Source: Mya arenaria (Eukaryota > Mollusca > Bivalvia > Myida > Myidae). Taken from it: a stretch of 64,000 nucleotides of DNA. The translations under genes were made by a program, and so were the position numbers. This document shows, piece by piece, positions 1 to 11,801 of the stretch; position 1 is the first letter of the stretch; each line of letters opens with the position of its first letter. The DNA is taken from assembly GCF_026914265.1 (NCBI RefSeq), contig NC_069130.1:620001-684000 (forward strand), given 5' to 3'. A model generated the notes under the pieces. The model searched no databases and was not told where the DNA came from. It saw nothing but the letters and a program-made list of their open reading frames with translations.

Positions 1-331
1 TCTACAACCGCGACATTAGACCGGAAGTTGCGTGCAATCAACACCAGTGCAGGTAATGAGTTAATTTAACATGTAGTTATTTTGACACACTTTCTAGATA
101 AATTTTGGTGAAGTTTGTCATTTTGCTTATATTGACAATATGCCTTCAAAATTGCGAACAGTCCATGTATCTCATTGCATATTAAAATAATCATAAATAA
201 GAATGAAATCTAGAAGGATTTTAATTATATTAGAGATATTCATTTCAAACCTTAGAGGTTTTGGCCTTTTAAGTAAAAATAAACCTTAATATCTCTGTTC
301 CACCTTCATTCTTGCACACAGGTCAATGTAG
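1..331 (+). CDS. Possible 3' end of a gene entering from the left (last two exons)
   Basis: An open stretch from base 1 ends at 52 before a good donor (GTAATG). A strong pyrimidine-rich acceptor ending in CACACAG lies at 321. Joining 52 to 322 in the frame that starts at base 3 gives a short cysteine-containing tail with two Cys four residues apart, then a TAG at 329-331. Another frame is also open to a stop a few codons beyond the junction, so the frame is not decided. No family is recognised. It could be the last coding exons of a small secreted protein or a chance pair of splice sites. Confidence 0.25.
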
Positions 332-340
332 CTGATTGAA

Positions 341-999
341 ACTCGAGAACATTGCGTACGGGCTTTGAAGCTTAGACCATCGTTGAACAAGATACCATTG
401 ATAGCGCTAGAGTTACGTTCCCTTACTTGGTCGAACGGAACTGATGAAAACAAGTTTTAAAACACGAAATTAGTTGAACTTTTTTGCATGTGAAAAGAAA
501 TTAAGCTGAACCAAACATTATATCCATGTATATATAAGTACACTCGCACTGGACCTGAAGCCACTAAGTTCAGATCATCCTGGTGAACGAAAAAAAAACA
601 TTAACCGAAAATGTGCAGAACCTAATTTATGTGTAGGCCAATTATGCTTATGTCACCATCATATCTAAAGGATTAAGATAAATTTATATACAATTAACTT
701 CATTGCATTGTCTTACTTATTAAGACAATACTAAATGTATTATCTCAATGTTTAGCGTCATCCCCAGTTTGGTTTTCGTCTTCCGAATAACAAAAGTCAG
801 TATTGAACTAGATTGAAATAAAAATTTGATAAGGGGATAGACTGGGTCCAGGAAAGAAATGTTTATTGTGAAATGTTGAGTGGAAAGTGATTATTGGGGA
901 GGGTTTACTGGGAAGTGTTTATTGGGAAGTGTTTCCTATGAAGTATTTATTGGAAAAGAAATATCCTGGTCAGCTATAGTGTATGTATACCAGTTGTTA
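341..999. other. Gene-free stretch
   Basis: AT-rich sequence with no exon, RNA gene or recognisable element. An AATAAA near 820 on the plus strand could serve a gene ending at 331, but that is speculative. Confidence 0.4.
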
Positions 1000-1386
1000 A
1001 AATGCGTCATAAAGTGTTAGTCGGAAGGTAGAATTCTGCTTCGAATAAAGACAAAGATATCATTACTATTTCTCCACCATTTTAAATGAAACATAGCGCA
1101 GTCTCCGCCGCTTACAGAGCGGTCTTATACAAGAGGTCAGTTTCTAAACACCTCGACAAACCTTTTCACAAAACTGCCTACTGATGGAGCATTGTTTGTC
1201 GAAGTGTTTTAGGAAACTAATCACCTTATCAAACTCCGGTAATAAAACGAAGGCGAGGCTCATTAAGCGGCACAGACTTACCTTTGTTTAATTTCAAATG
1301 GTGAAGGAAAATAATAATTTTCTTTGTTTCAAGTCTTTATTCGAAGTAACATATTGCCTTCCGACGTAGCATTTATGATGTTATTT
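1000..1386. repeat. Long fold-back (palindromic) element
   Basis: The two halves are imperfect inverted copies over nearly their whole length. The outer arms share TCGGAAGG and TTCGAATAAAGAC, the middle arms share CACCATTT and GCCGCTTA, and the inner arms share AGTTTC and a GACAAA block. No coding potential is visible. This is the structure of a fold-back MITE or a collapsed inverted duplication. No target duplication was confirmed. Confidence 0.6.
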
Positions 1387-1604
1387 AAGGTATGTTACTA
1401 CCCGAAACATATCACAAAAGTATATGTTTCACCACCCAAAAAGATCGTTCCTCAAACCTAAATAAAGCATGGACGTGTGAAACGTTTCAATGCTTGGCCT
1501 TCCCAACCCACTTTTGCTCTGTGGAATTACCTTTACCGAAATAAATAAAAATATCAATCATGTGTGTCCGCTCCGAATAGATAAATCCGAGCCTCGGGCA
1601 CGCT

Positions 1605-1660
1605 GCGTAGCCGGTAACTCGCCACATAGCCGGTAACTCGCCACGTAGCCGGTAACTCGG
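1605..1660 (+). repeat. Short 20-bp tandem repeat, about 3 units
   Basis: The unit GTAGCCGGTAACTCGCCACA is repeated nearly perfectly about three times and is GC-richer than its surroundings. The reading frame across it is a by-product of the repeat. Confidence 0.8.
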
Positions 1661-1984
1661 CAAGCCTCGTTACCCGGCAACGCAAGTGCGCTCGGGTCGG
1701 AATCTGGACCGGAATCACATGACAGATTTTAAGTCCGTACAACGTCAAGGCTCCGACTATAACCGAAGTTAAATTATGAAAGGCGACGATGTGATCAATA
1801 TCCAACGTCGGGTGTTTGCCAGAAACCTGCAGCCAAGTCTATAAACGTTGACTTTGCTGTCCGTAGGTTATTTTTGGGAAAAAATGCAAAATTTAATAAC
1901 GTTATTGGATAATAGTTATAATTGAGTAAACATTGACCAAATCAAAGGATTAACCAGTCTTATACAATTTGCGTTGTCTATAAA

Positions 1985-2270
1985 TGGTGACCTTGACCTT
2001 AAACTAATAAGCCTGTGATCTTGATCTTTGACCAAGTGACACATTAAAGCTTCATGGTACTTCTACTAATAATATGAAGTGTCAGTTTCGAAAGGTAATC
2101 AAACTCTTGAGTGCCAAAGAATTTGTCATTTTACCCCCTGTGACTTTGACCTTTGGTCCAAATAACCTAAAATTGTGTCTGGGTCATTTAATCAAAATAA
2201 GTTATTAATTAGCATCCTGTAAATAATGATGGCTATATCGGACATAACAAAGCAATATGACCCCTGATCT
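1985..2270. mobile_element. Degraded repeat remnant, possibly Helitron-like
   Basis: Two diverged blocks of roughly 130-160 bp each carry a version of TGACCTTTGACC-like text. Such blocks are common in the internal tandem parts of bivalve Helitron-like elements. No ends are recognisable, so the assignment rests on general resemblance only. Confidence 0.3.
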
Positions 2271-2884
2271 ATGTAAGTGGCAAAGACGTTTTTGGAATGT
2301 GTGACGTATTCGTATGAACAATATTTAAACAAATGTTGTTTTTTTGACACGTGACATAAAAAAATTTGCTTTGAGGGTAGGAGTTTAGGTACACAACATA
2401 ATGTTCACGTTTGTGCGACATACTCATGCGAATTTGTCACACACATGTGAGTAAAGTGTACGAATGTGTCATACGTGTAACATATTCGTATGTGTAAACA
2501 TTACGGTTCAACAAGCCGGTTTATTAAATAATCATCTTTATATTAAACCGAGTTCAACAGAAGGGCTCCGTTTCGATACGGTAGAACAATTTCCATATAT
2601 CACACCATCATATGTTGTTTTATCGAACACGACAACATAATTTATTGATTTATTGTCGACTAAATACAAACACGGCAAGGAACTCCTCTAAAGACCTAAA
2701 AATAAACAAGAGCAATGTCAGAGGTTTTATATTATACGAAAAATCTGCGTTTCAGACAATACATAAATCTAAAAGAACGCTCCACGAGTTACAGACTTTG
2801 GACTTTTCTAACCCGAATATATTATGTAATTGTAAGCAACAAATCAAACTCAAGAATAATACAAGCAATTAGAATATTGTAATC

Positions 2885-3575
2885 GTATAAATTGGTAAAA
2901 AGTTTCATTGAATTCAAGCCTGGTATTGCTGAGTATTAACCAGGACACGTATGGCCCTATACGTCGAGTATAACACTTAAGAGTAGACAGAAGGGCCATA
3001 ACTAAAAAATAACTAAAAGCTCGACCCGGAACGTGCTGATAATATGCGCATCTCCTCATGAAGCCAAAGCTTGCCACAAAGTTTCATTGCATTCAACATT
3101 TCACTATATCTTTATTGCAAGTTCCATAACTCTGTGAACAATCATCGAATCTTAACGTGTTGATAATATGTATAACGCTTTAGAGTAAATGGAGGGCCAA
3201 AAAAATAACTATAACGGATAGTGAGATCGTCCCTGGTCCTATATCATACTTAAAAAAAAAGATCATCACTCTGTGAATAAAACACCGTGCCGGAATGTGC
3301 TGACAGTATGCGCATCTCTTCATGTAAGCAAAGCTTCCAATAAAGTTTCATTGCATTCAAACCTGGTCATATATATATATGATATATAACATTGCAAGGG
3401 CCATTACCCTGTGAAAATCACCGAGCCGGAACGTGCTGATGATATGCGCAATTCCTTTTGTTTGTGAAACTTCCCTTAAACATAAGCCGGTGGTTGCTAG
3501 GAAATAGTCCGGACACGAATAGTGGGACAGACGACAGACTTATGGACACACGGATGAAGCGGCGACTACTAACGG
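2885..3575 (+). mobile_element. Helitron-like non-autonomous element with internal tandem blocks
   Basis: Three or four diverged blocks each contain CCGGAACGTGCTGATAATAT or a close variant, then GCGCATCTC, and most carry AAAGTTTCATTGCATTCAA. The right end contains a run of ACAGACGACAGACTTATGGACAC type, which is typical of the 3' part of bivalve Helitron-like repeats. No protein is encoded. It is old and its exact ends are uncertain. Confidence 0.45.
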
Positions 3576-3831
3576 GGTATTCGCTATTTTAATTACTGGA
3601 CTTTATTCCTGTAAATGCAATGGTAGTAATGAATATAATAAAGAATTGGTCATGCAATTAGACTGACCATTACAAGGCTGCCCAGTGCTATGCAGTAAAA
3701 GGGGTCATGAGGAATGAATATTAAAGTATTTTGTTTCACTCTATGCTGGGGTTATCGACTTAGGACGGTCAGCGAGCACAGAACTGTTCCCCGGCAATTA
3801 TTCCGGCTTTCGTTATATCAACATCACACTA

Positions 3832-5642
3832 TCATAATGTTTTATTATCAATAATTAAGCTCAAATGCGATTTACTGATAGCTGAGGTTGATGTTCTATC
3901 TGAATAAAAAGTCTGTGGTATTAAGAGATATTGCACTTACGGAATTGACAGATGTAGGGGAAGGACAGGACTATCTCGTAGGATATTCCGTCACAGTCCA
4001 TATCGTCCCATTGGCCATGACGTGCATGGACGAACACTACCCAATCCTCGGTGCTATGGTACTGGTCGACGAAACGGCCCGGCATCCAGTTAAAGTATGT
4101 AGCAGGAATACCTTGGGAAATGGAATGTGTTGATGGTTATTCATATCTTTGAGGATACATATCTTTCGTGTATCTATCGTCTTTCCTTATTCAAGGAATC
4201 AGACCCCAAACATTACTATACTCCATTATGTTGAATAATGACCTTATACAATTTCTGGTATTATTTCAAAAGGGTATTGCCAGCTGCTTACTCATTTGAA
4301 AGGGTATTGCCAGCTGCTTACTCATTTGAAAGGGTATTGCTAGCTGCTTACTCATTTGAAAGGGTATTGCCAGCTGCTTACGCATTTGAAAGGGTATTGC
4401 TAGCTGCTTACACTATATACATTGAAACACATACGTAACAGTAACATTATTTGGTGTTTGCATTTCGTTTGGGCCAATCACAATCGAGGAGTTTTCAAAT
4501 TATATGTTCACTATTTACGTAGATAGATTCTAACGAATGCACCCACAAATAAAGCCTAATTTTGACGATCTACAGAAAATCGAGTGAGCTACCTTTCCAG
4601 CTACATAGACATGAATGAGTTATTATTGCAGAAACAAAACCCATGATATACGGTTGTTATACTTATGGCAACGGTAGCGCGGAGACAATTTCTCCCTTAC
4701 ATGACACCCTTAGGTTTAAGCCGTTATTATTAGTCGGCCATTTTGATTTGAATACTACGGTTATCACTAACCGGAGTCCCATTGCCACTTCTCCTCCGAG
4801 GTCCTGTCATGTAGTCCTATCCAGATTGGCTGCACGTACGGAATTTTCGTTAGCATCTTGTATATGAAGTTAGTTTTTCTCTCGCTTTCAATGGACAACA
4901 AATGTCCATTCCTTCTTGCACAGTCTTCTTTGGCGTGCATCCAAGACTGTTTGGTGTCTATGAACTGGAAGCAGTACAATCCGTCGGTGGACACGTGTGT
5001 GGAGTTGGGGTGACCAAGTCGCAACAGGCATTTCCCCATCAGTGACATAGCAGCTAAGATGTACATTAAAAAGACACAAACTACATTGAAAAGATAGATA
5101 TGTTAAGTTTGTAAACAGGACTCTAATTTTTAAGCACCATCAACCATTAATGACTGGATCACATTATGAGTTTCAGCCTTGTGTTCAAGTCTGACTAGCA
5201 GTATTTGAATATGTATGTCCATAGTTTTACGGGATAATTATAGATCACAGTTTAAATATTTCACCTGTAGAAGTACGTAACGGGCTTGTTGTTGGCATAG
5301 AAGTTGTTTTTGCAACAGTGGTCGGTGCTGTGTTGTAATGGAGGTTGGTGTTGTTGTAATGGAGGTCGGTTTAGAGGTCGGCGTGGAGGACGGTGTTGTT
5401 GTAGTGGACGTCGGTGTTGTTGGTGGTGGTGATGGTATTACTGAATGAGCCAATACAGCTTTGTTACAGGATTTGATTCAGAAGCACAGACACACATAAG
5501 GAAGCATACTGAGAAGTAATATGATTAAATAAACAGACATCATTGAACTAATGGTACACCCATTACAGCAATTAGGCAGACGCGATCTGGAGCCTCGCTC
5601 TGCCTTGTCACTTGAAGGAGGTTGTTTCTCAGAGGTGGTCAT
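3832..5642 (-). CDS. C-type lectin-domain protein, probably membrane-anchored with a Thr/Pro stalk; first exon disrupted
   Basis: The C-type lectin domain is split over exons 4772-5053 and 3941-4111, with an exact phase match at the junction (TCC G / GT). It shows the early Cys pair, an LLSIES-like segment, WIGLHD, WQWDSG, then NWMPGR, a GQW...MDCD block and a final YIC. A 59-bp intron (3882-3940) would lead to a short last exon ending in TGA at 3832. Upstream, 5265-5642 encodes an N-terminal tail, a hydrophobic segment with VYLIILLLSMLPYVCLC, and a Thr/Pro-rich stalk, which fits a type II membrane lectin; its donor joins 5053 in phase. This exon has an in-frame TGA near 5478 and a frame change near 5320. 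A short unrecognised intron, an assembly error or a decaying gene could explain this. Such lectins bind glycans at the surface. The ligand is unknown, and no EPN or QPD triplet is visible. Confidence 0.75.
4268..4412 (+). repeat. 30-bp tandem repeat, about 5 units
   Basis: The unit AAGGGTATTGCCAGCTGCTT plus ACTCATTTGA is repeated about five times with few changes. It lies in the intron between the two lectin-domain exons. The unit length is a multiple of three, so the open frame through it is an artefact. Confidence 0.9.
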
Positions 5643-6072
5643 AGTAATGAATTAACGCGCTTTGGTTGATACCAAACCCGTTTCAGATTTTGTTCGGGAA
5701 TTTACAAATCTGTTTCGAAAGATTGCTTGAATTAATTAATGCTTGGAGATGTGTACAGCTTTAATAACATTCTGGAGCATCTGCATGAAGCCATTATTTC
5801 TAAATTTCCACAAAACAATGATACTCCAGGTGTTCGTTTGAATGCTTCAACTATATGGTGTTTCAACACATGTGTTGTATCACTGTTGTTATTATTTCAA
5901 AGTAAGCTAATTTTCGGGTGGAACGAACTGAAGAAACCGCCTCAGGAGGAGGTTTCGATAGTTTCAAAAACAAGTTCCGGCTTTCGTAAAACAATAATAA
6001 AACTGGTTTTCATATCATTTGAAACTCATTCACAACAGATACACAGTTCGCGAAATCAAGAAAAAAACTAGT

Positions 6073-6078
6073 TTATTA
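6073..6078 (-). terminator. Poly(A) signal AATAAA for the 107-aa secreted protein gene
   Basis: On the minus strand AATAAA lies about 35 bp after the TGA of exon 3, a normal position for an animal 3' end. Confidence 0.55.
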
Positions 6079-6112
6079 CCAATAAAAACGCCATAAAATT
6101 CGTTATGCTGTA

Positions 6113-7668
6113 TCAGTCCCTTATACTTAAATCACAATGTCCGCAGATACCTAGATATATTGCTGGAATGTTTCCCTGGCATTTTTGAATTTGTATATCT
6201 GAATTCCTCACGATGTAGCCGTACTGAAAATGAAAACGAAATATAAAATATTATCTTTAAATCATAGATTTTAACATGTTGATTTACAGCGCTTAACATA
6301 GAAAGTGTCGCTAGACTGCGTAAAGTTTTCAACGCTATTCATTTAGAACGACGACAATATTTGCTACACTAGTGGGTGTGGTAAAAATCACCAGTCTATC
6401 TATTAATTTTTGTGTGAATTTTGCGGGAAGTTCGTATTACGTATTATAACGACAAATAGTTCAAAAGGATTTTTGAACGCTGATTTAACATCATATTTAT
6501 GTTCGAGCAGTTGTTTTTGTCCGTTATTTGTTTTGTATGAAAGCTATTGTTCGAACAATCAGCTTCAAAATTGAAGAAAAAACGGGATAACCATTTATCT
6601 CTATTTGGACTGATACAACCTTTTTAAATTTTAAAATATTGTTGGCAACATTTTCTTGTTCAGAAGTGACTTGTTTGTGTGTTTTATCAAAGGGAAGTAA
6701 CTACAATGGACTTACAAAAGTAGGTCTGAAAGTTGATATTTTCACTCCTTAGTTTGCAAATTAAATATCAAAGTCATATTTCTATTATTTCACTGACACA
6801 TTCCATATTTCATAGAAAAGCTTGAAATAAAAAATAGCTTTTCATTCTTTTTGATGAAATAAGGAAATCATTACATTTTGTATTTTAATTGCAGAACAAA
6901 AGAGCTATATTTTACGGGCGGTAGTCCTTTAGTGTTAATACGTATTGTCAACAACTACAGTGGCCTGACCCTATTTTCGATTCCAATGGCTGCAAATTTC
7001 TCGTCAATCCCTGGTAGATCATAGAACGGTTTACAGTCAGATTCTAATAGGTATCCATCCACATTCGAATTCTCGTCTGGTCTCGCGTAAATTGCCGTCT
7101 GCACCTAATTGTTAAACACAGATCATGTATTTCGTTTTGGGGTTCTTTTATGAATTTTAACGTTTTGTCCGAAGGCAATTATAAAATGAACATACTAAAG
7201 TAGGAGTTCTTTTATTGACTTTCATGCTATACCATTGTTGCTTCCAATATAAATGAACTTTCTGTCAGTCAAAAGTCAGAGCATATAGTGATTTTTTTAA
7301 CAGATTCAAAGCGTTCGTTATATACAAATGCCTTCGGTATCGCTTCGTACGAACGATCGCAATAATCCAATGTAAATGTTTTTCCAAATGTTTCTCGCCT
7401 TTCCTAACGGTAAAATACGGCTTGAACGTAACCGCATATTTTATTTACGAACTTAACGTTCATCAAGTTACGTTTCCGTACCAAACGTAGACAACGAAGC
7501 GAAACAATTCTACCTAGATTTTTCACCGCGTAACATTTTGAGAAATTCGGTTAAGACATTTAGTATGATTTAACCTGGTAAGAGCACAGGCATGGGTAGT
7601 CTCCCTTTGCAAATCCGAGGAGAAGGGCAAGGACAAACACAATTGGTGCCATTGTACACCGAAATGAT
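6113..7668 (-). CDS. Small secreted protein, 107 aa, SH3b-like, three exons
   Basis: Exon 1 (7575-7652) starts at ATG 7652 and encodes a signal peptide (MAPIVFVLALLLGFAKG) and the motif DYPCLCSYQ. Exon 2 (6970-7104) encodes VQTAIYARPDENSN, then GYLLESDCKPF and a segment ending GIENR. Exon 3 (6113-6223) begins YGYIVRNSD, contains QKCQGNIP and CGHC, and ends in TGA. All junctions are phase 0 and have good sites, though the exon 2 donor (GTCAGG) is weak. An acceptor at 7669 shows a 5' UTR intron. An AATAAA lies about 35 bp after the stop. The CLCSYQ, DCKP and GY-I-S pattern resembles uncharacterised secreted bivalve proteins with an SH3b-like fold; this is recalled, not searched. Six Cys after the signal suggest disulphides. 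The function is unknown. Confidence 0.72.
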
Positions 7669-7784
7669 CTGAAAAGCAAACGTGGAATGTTTAATTAATT
7701 GTAGTGGCTTAATGTTTTCATTATTGGTGTTTTGAACAGCTTTTGAAAATGTATTGACATTTGGTGATGTTACCTTCGAAAATA

Positions 7785-8112
7785 ATGCACCCGTCAATTG
7801 TAACCACGCCCCCCCCCACCCCCAGGTTCGTTGAAAAGCGGAGACTTGGACTTTCGGTCCAGCAAAGCCCGGGTAAAATCCCTGCCCGGCGGAGACGAAC
7901 TGATGGTAAATTCCCCGCCAAACGCCCCCCGCACCCCGGTTTAGCTAGGTAAGGCCCATGTCTCCGCTATATTATTTGGCACGAAGACAAAACCACCGCA
8001 TTCACCCGGCACTGCGGGGCCATCTGGAAGGTTAAAAACGACCCATTTCCCCGGCTATCCCCGGTATACCCCCGTACCTGGGGGGGGGGGGGGTTACAAT
8101 TGACTGGTGCAT
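7785..8112. mobile_element. MITE family A, copy 1
   Basis: The left end is ATGCACCCGTCAATTGTAAC and the right end is the inverse, TACAATTGACTGGTGCAT. The termini are followed by CCACGCC and then long C or G runs. The interior is GC-rich, with text such as CCGCATTCACCCGGCACTGC that recurs in copies 2 and 3. No protein is encoded. It sits in the 5' UTR intron or promoter region of the 107-aa secreted protein gene. Confidence 0.85.
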
Positions 8113-11100
8113 AACTTAATAGGTTATTTGTCGCGTTTATATGTCAAACATTTGTGCTTGAGCAAATATAACAATTTGGGGCAAATATTCCCCTGAGGAA
8201 TTTTTGTATGCGTTTATATGGCAATTGCGAAGATGAAATATTTTTAGTACTGTATAATTTACGGTAGACATTATGATGCAGCTAAACGCTACAGTATGAT
8301 ATCATCATCTGTATTGAACACTAATCTTATTTACTTAGCGATATTAAATACATGTAAAAGAGCAAAATAGGTAATTTAGACATAAACATAACTTTTCAAA
8401 CAACATTTTTTTCTACTGTAATACCCTGCCAATATCGAAATATCCCCTGGATGAAATCGAACGTTTATATAACATGAAAGTCTCAAGGGGGAAATTTCAT
8501 GGGGTTTTATTTACTGTAAAAACCTGTCAAAATAACTTAACCACTACGCAAGGGTAAGTACTGTCATATAAACGCAACAACAATTATTTCACCATCAACC
8601 CGTGTAATTGAAAATGTACAGGGCGCTTCAGCGTGGGACTGTATTATACACGTCAATCAGAGTAGTCGCTGACGTTACTGTTTTGTAGTACGTTGTCAAA
8701 TATATTGATCAAAATAACTAGCATGCGGTTTAAGTGAATACCTGTGTATTTTAATGGGTTGCTTGTTGCTGAACGGTTAAGCTCCGCCTACTAGTTACGG
8801 TTCCGATATGCGAGTTAATGAAGGAAACAATGTACAAAAAGCTTGTTTTGTTTTTTGAAGTTTGAAGATTAAACTAAATGCGTACTAGCAGATACTACGA
8901 TTGTTCATGTTGATAGACGTGTACACAAAATAGCGCTTTGTAAATTTGGCCTAGAACAACCCTTTAAAGCACAAGACTCTGAAATTCATGCATAAGACAG
9001 ACGCCAAAACTTCAAATCGTGTAATTTACCTTCTCATAAGTCAATTCTCAATGGTATCCAACATGTTTCCATTTGGGCCTCGACTCAATGTATGTTTATG
9101 TGGATAGATAAGAGTTAGTTAGCTTTAGTACTGTACTAATATAACACGGTTTATGGCATTGGTTCATCTGCCACATATAAGTTGCCTTTAGGCCACAAGA
9201 AGTTTATGATTCGTTCCGCAGATTTACCGCACCTTTCTTATGGAAAATGTCAAAATAATGTTTTTGTGCGACTTTAGGAAATCAGATTGTTTTGTGGAAA
9301 TTAGCTTTTTTGAAAGCTGCAATGTTATGGGTTATAATTTTCCGAATTGTTTTGTAAAGGGAGGTTACCTATGCGCGGAGTTTAATATATTAACTGGTAT
9401 TAATTATTTCAAATAAAATTGCGGCTTCCTGTAAACATGTTTTGTAATTTTCAAACTGAGGTAAAATGTGTTTCTCACTGAAATGAATACTTCACTTCGG
9501 AGATTTATTTTCAAAAGACACCAGTTCTCTCGAAGAATGCCTATCATTTAACTATGAAATGTTTGTCGTGATGATAAAAAAACACAAATTGTCGCTTGTT
9601 CAAGCTTTTTACTGTGTTTTAGAGTATGTGTTTTTTCAAAAGGCTATTGTCTGATTCAATTTCTGACACAAATGACTAGAATTTGATTTGATGGCGTCGA
9701 TGATGTAGAAGTTAGCGTTCACTTTGCAAGAATATGGTTTCATTTTTTATTGGTCTGAAATAATGGTTGAAAGTCATTTTTGACCAAATGTTGACAAAAC
9801 AACATGTTCGGACTAGTCCACCTTAATGTTAATGGCCATCAACTAGTCTAATGACGATTTAATAATTATGGCAGTTACAGGGAGAAATGTCAAAGTAATG
9901 AAAAAGTATCCCTGAACGCTTTTTATTGTTCGGACACTCCTAAAAATAGGTCAGCCTACTTTGATAATTGGTTTGTTTGTTCTAGGATTTATAAAACAAT
10001 TCGCTGACCATAACATTGTCTCTAGCATGGACTTGACAAGGGCATTCTGCTAGGCCAGAAAGGGCACTTTTGGTGCGCAATGAATTGGCCTTAATGTGGC
10101 ATTTGCAACAGTTAATGATCAATTCATATTGTGTTTGTGTTGAAACTACTTTCAATACTAGTAATTTGTTATGGTTTTGTAGCTGATTCCTTTACTTTTA
10201 TGCCAAATTATGTATAGTTATTGTTTTTGTACTTATTTCTAAAAATAACTTGACAGTATGTTCAATAAATATCAAATATACGAGTTCATTGTTATCAAAG
10301 TGGACTCTGTCTAACAAAAGGGCAAAGCAGGGTATAGTAAAATGAAAAAGGGTGCCGGAAAAGGGCAACAAGATGCCACCCACCCTGCTATTTTGACCTA
10401 CCTAAAACAGTATTGTGAACAAAGCCTGTTAGTGTCCATTATGGTGAACACATGCTTATTTCATTTACAGTGATATTAAACTTGAAATTAAATCAAGCAA
10501 ATGAAAGGTTTACCTGGTACAGACTCCTTACTTTCGTTATGCTGACTGTGTAAAAACATACAAACCTTTCATTTTATGTGTCCAAAATCAATTATAATAA
10601 ATGCCTAAATACAGTTGCAAATTATGTTAACGTGATTTCGGTAGAGTATAAGCATCTTCCATGGCCGATCGTATAAGATAGGGTCATCCCAATCCGAGCG
10701 TAGGGTGTTTGGCGGTAACGAGGTTGTGACGTCATGTCCGGTAAGATGACTTCATAATTTTGATATGTCAAAACGTAATTTCTTGTTCAAACACACTAAG
10801 TACTGAATGTCTTTAAAATGTTCTCACGAAATCAATACGAAATACTAAGCTTTCCTCTTAATGTTAAAATGGAAAATGTACACCAGTATTCAAATAAATC
10901 TTCATCATAAAATACAAAATGAAAAAGTAACGTAAGCCTATTGCCAATTGATTGATTTGTTTACACACATGCAGAGTTATATATTTTCTGACCAATAGAT
11001 ATAAAATATGTTATATTACATGTGTTATACAGATAAAAATAAGTGATGTCTATAATTAACCGGGACAATGGCTTATCATGTGATAAAGTGTATTATATTA

Positions 11101-11801
11101 AACGAACTTTTCTTTTGTTTCATATTAAACATGTCTTTCATAATACTTTTTAAATTTTCTTGAAAATCAAACTGTTTGGCAAGGGGTCAATGCGGATACG
11201 GCATTCAAGTCGGATTGAGCATTTCGGTTTAATGAAGGGAAGAAAATGCTGGTTTTCACTACCATTTATTCCACACAGATTTAATATGGTCACTCCAGAA
11301 AATGCCCATGACACCTGTTATTTGAGAGATGCTTGAAGGTTGTAAGAAGGTTGTAAGAACACTGGTGAATTTGTGAAGAAATAAGGAACTAAAGCACAAA
11401 TCTTTGCCTCAATATTTGATCTAGTGACCTAGTTTTCTTCACCAGAGGTGACTTACATTCACAAAGGTCTAAAATACCATGTTGAGAAATATTCTGACAG
11501 TTTCATGACGATCGAATTCAATCTGCTAATGATGACACTTAAAACGCAAAAATAACGACACCCGAACCGACGCCCGCCCAATTTCCGCCATTCTTGATTC
11601 GGAAAAATCCAGAAATATTTTTATGCAATCCTTGCATTTAATAAGATTTGAAAAAGCAACTTCTAAATTCCCTTTTACATGACCATTCAAATCGGAAAAA
11701 TAATTTTGAAACACATGCTGGTTTTCCAAACTGTCACTGCTATTTACAAGCACAATACATAGCGCGGAAGTTAGTTTTTTGTGACTTAGGATATGCGCAT
11801 G
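8113..11801. other. Gene-free stretch
   Basis: AT-rich sequence without a convincing exon on either strand. A palindromic TGACGTCA (CRE-like) lies at 10727-10734, but no gene nearby makes it meaningful. The short open frames here show no family features or flanking splice sites that fit together. Confidence 0.45.

Noticed and set aside
4238-4438. 66-codon frame with five FERVLPAAYS-like repeats
   Set aside because: A 30-bp tandem repeat in an intron of the lectin gene.
5739-6071. 110-codon plus-strand frame
   Set aside because: No family features, low-complexity hydrophobic and polar mix, no supporting splice sites; likely chance.
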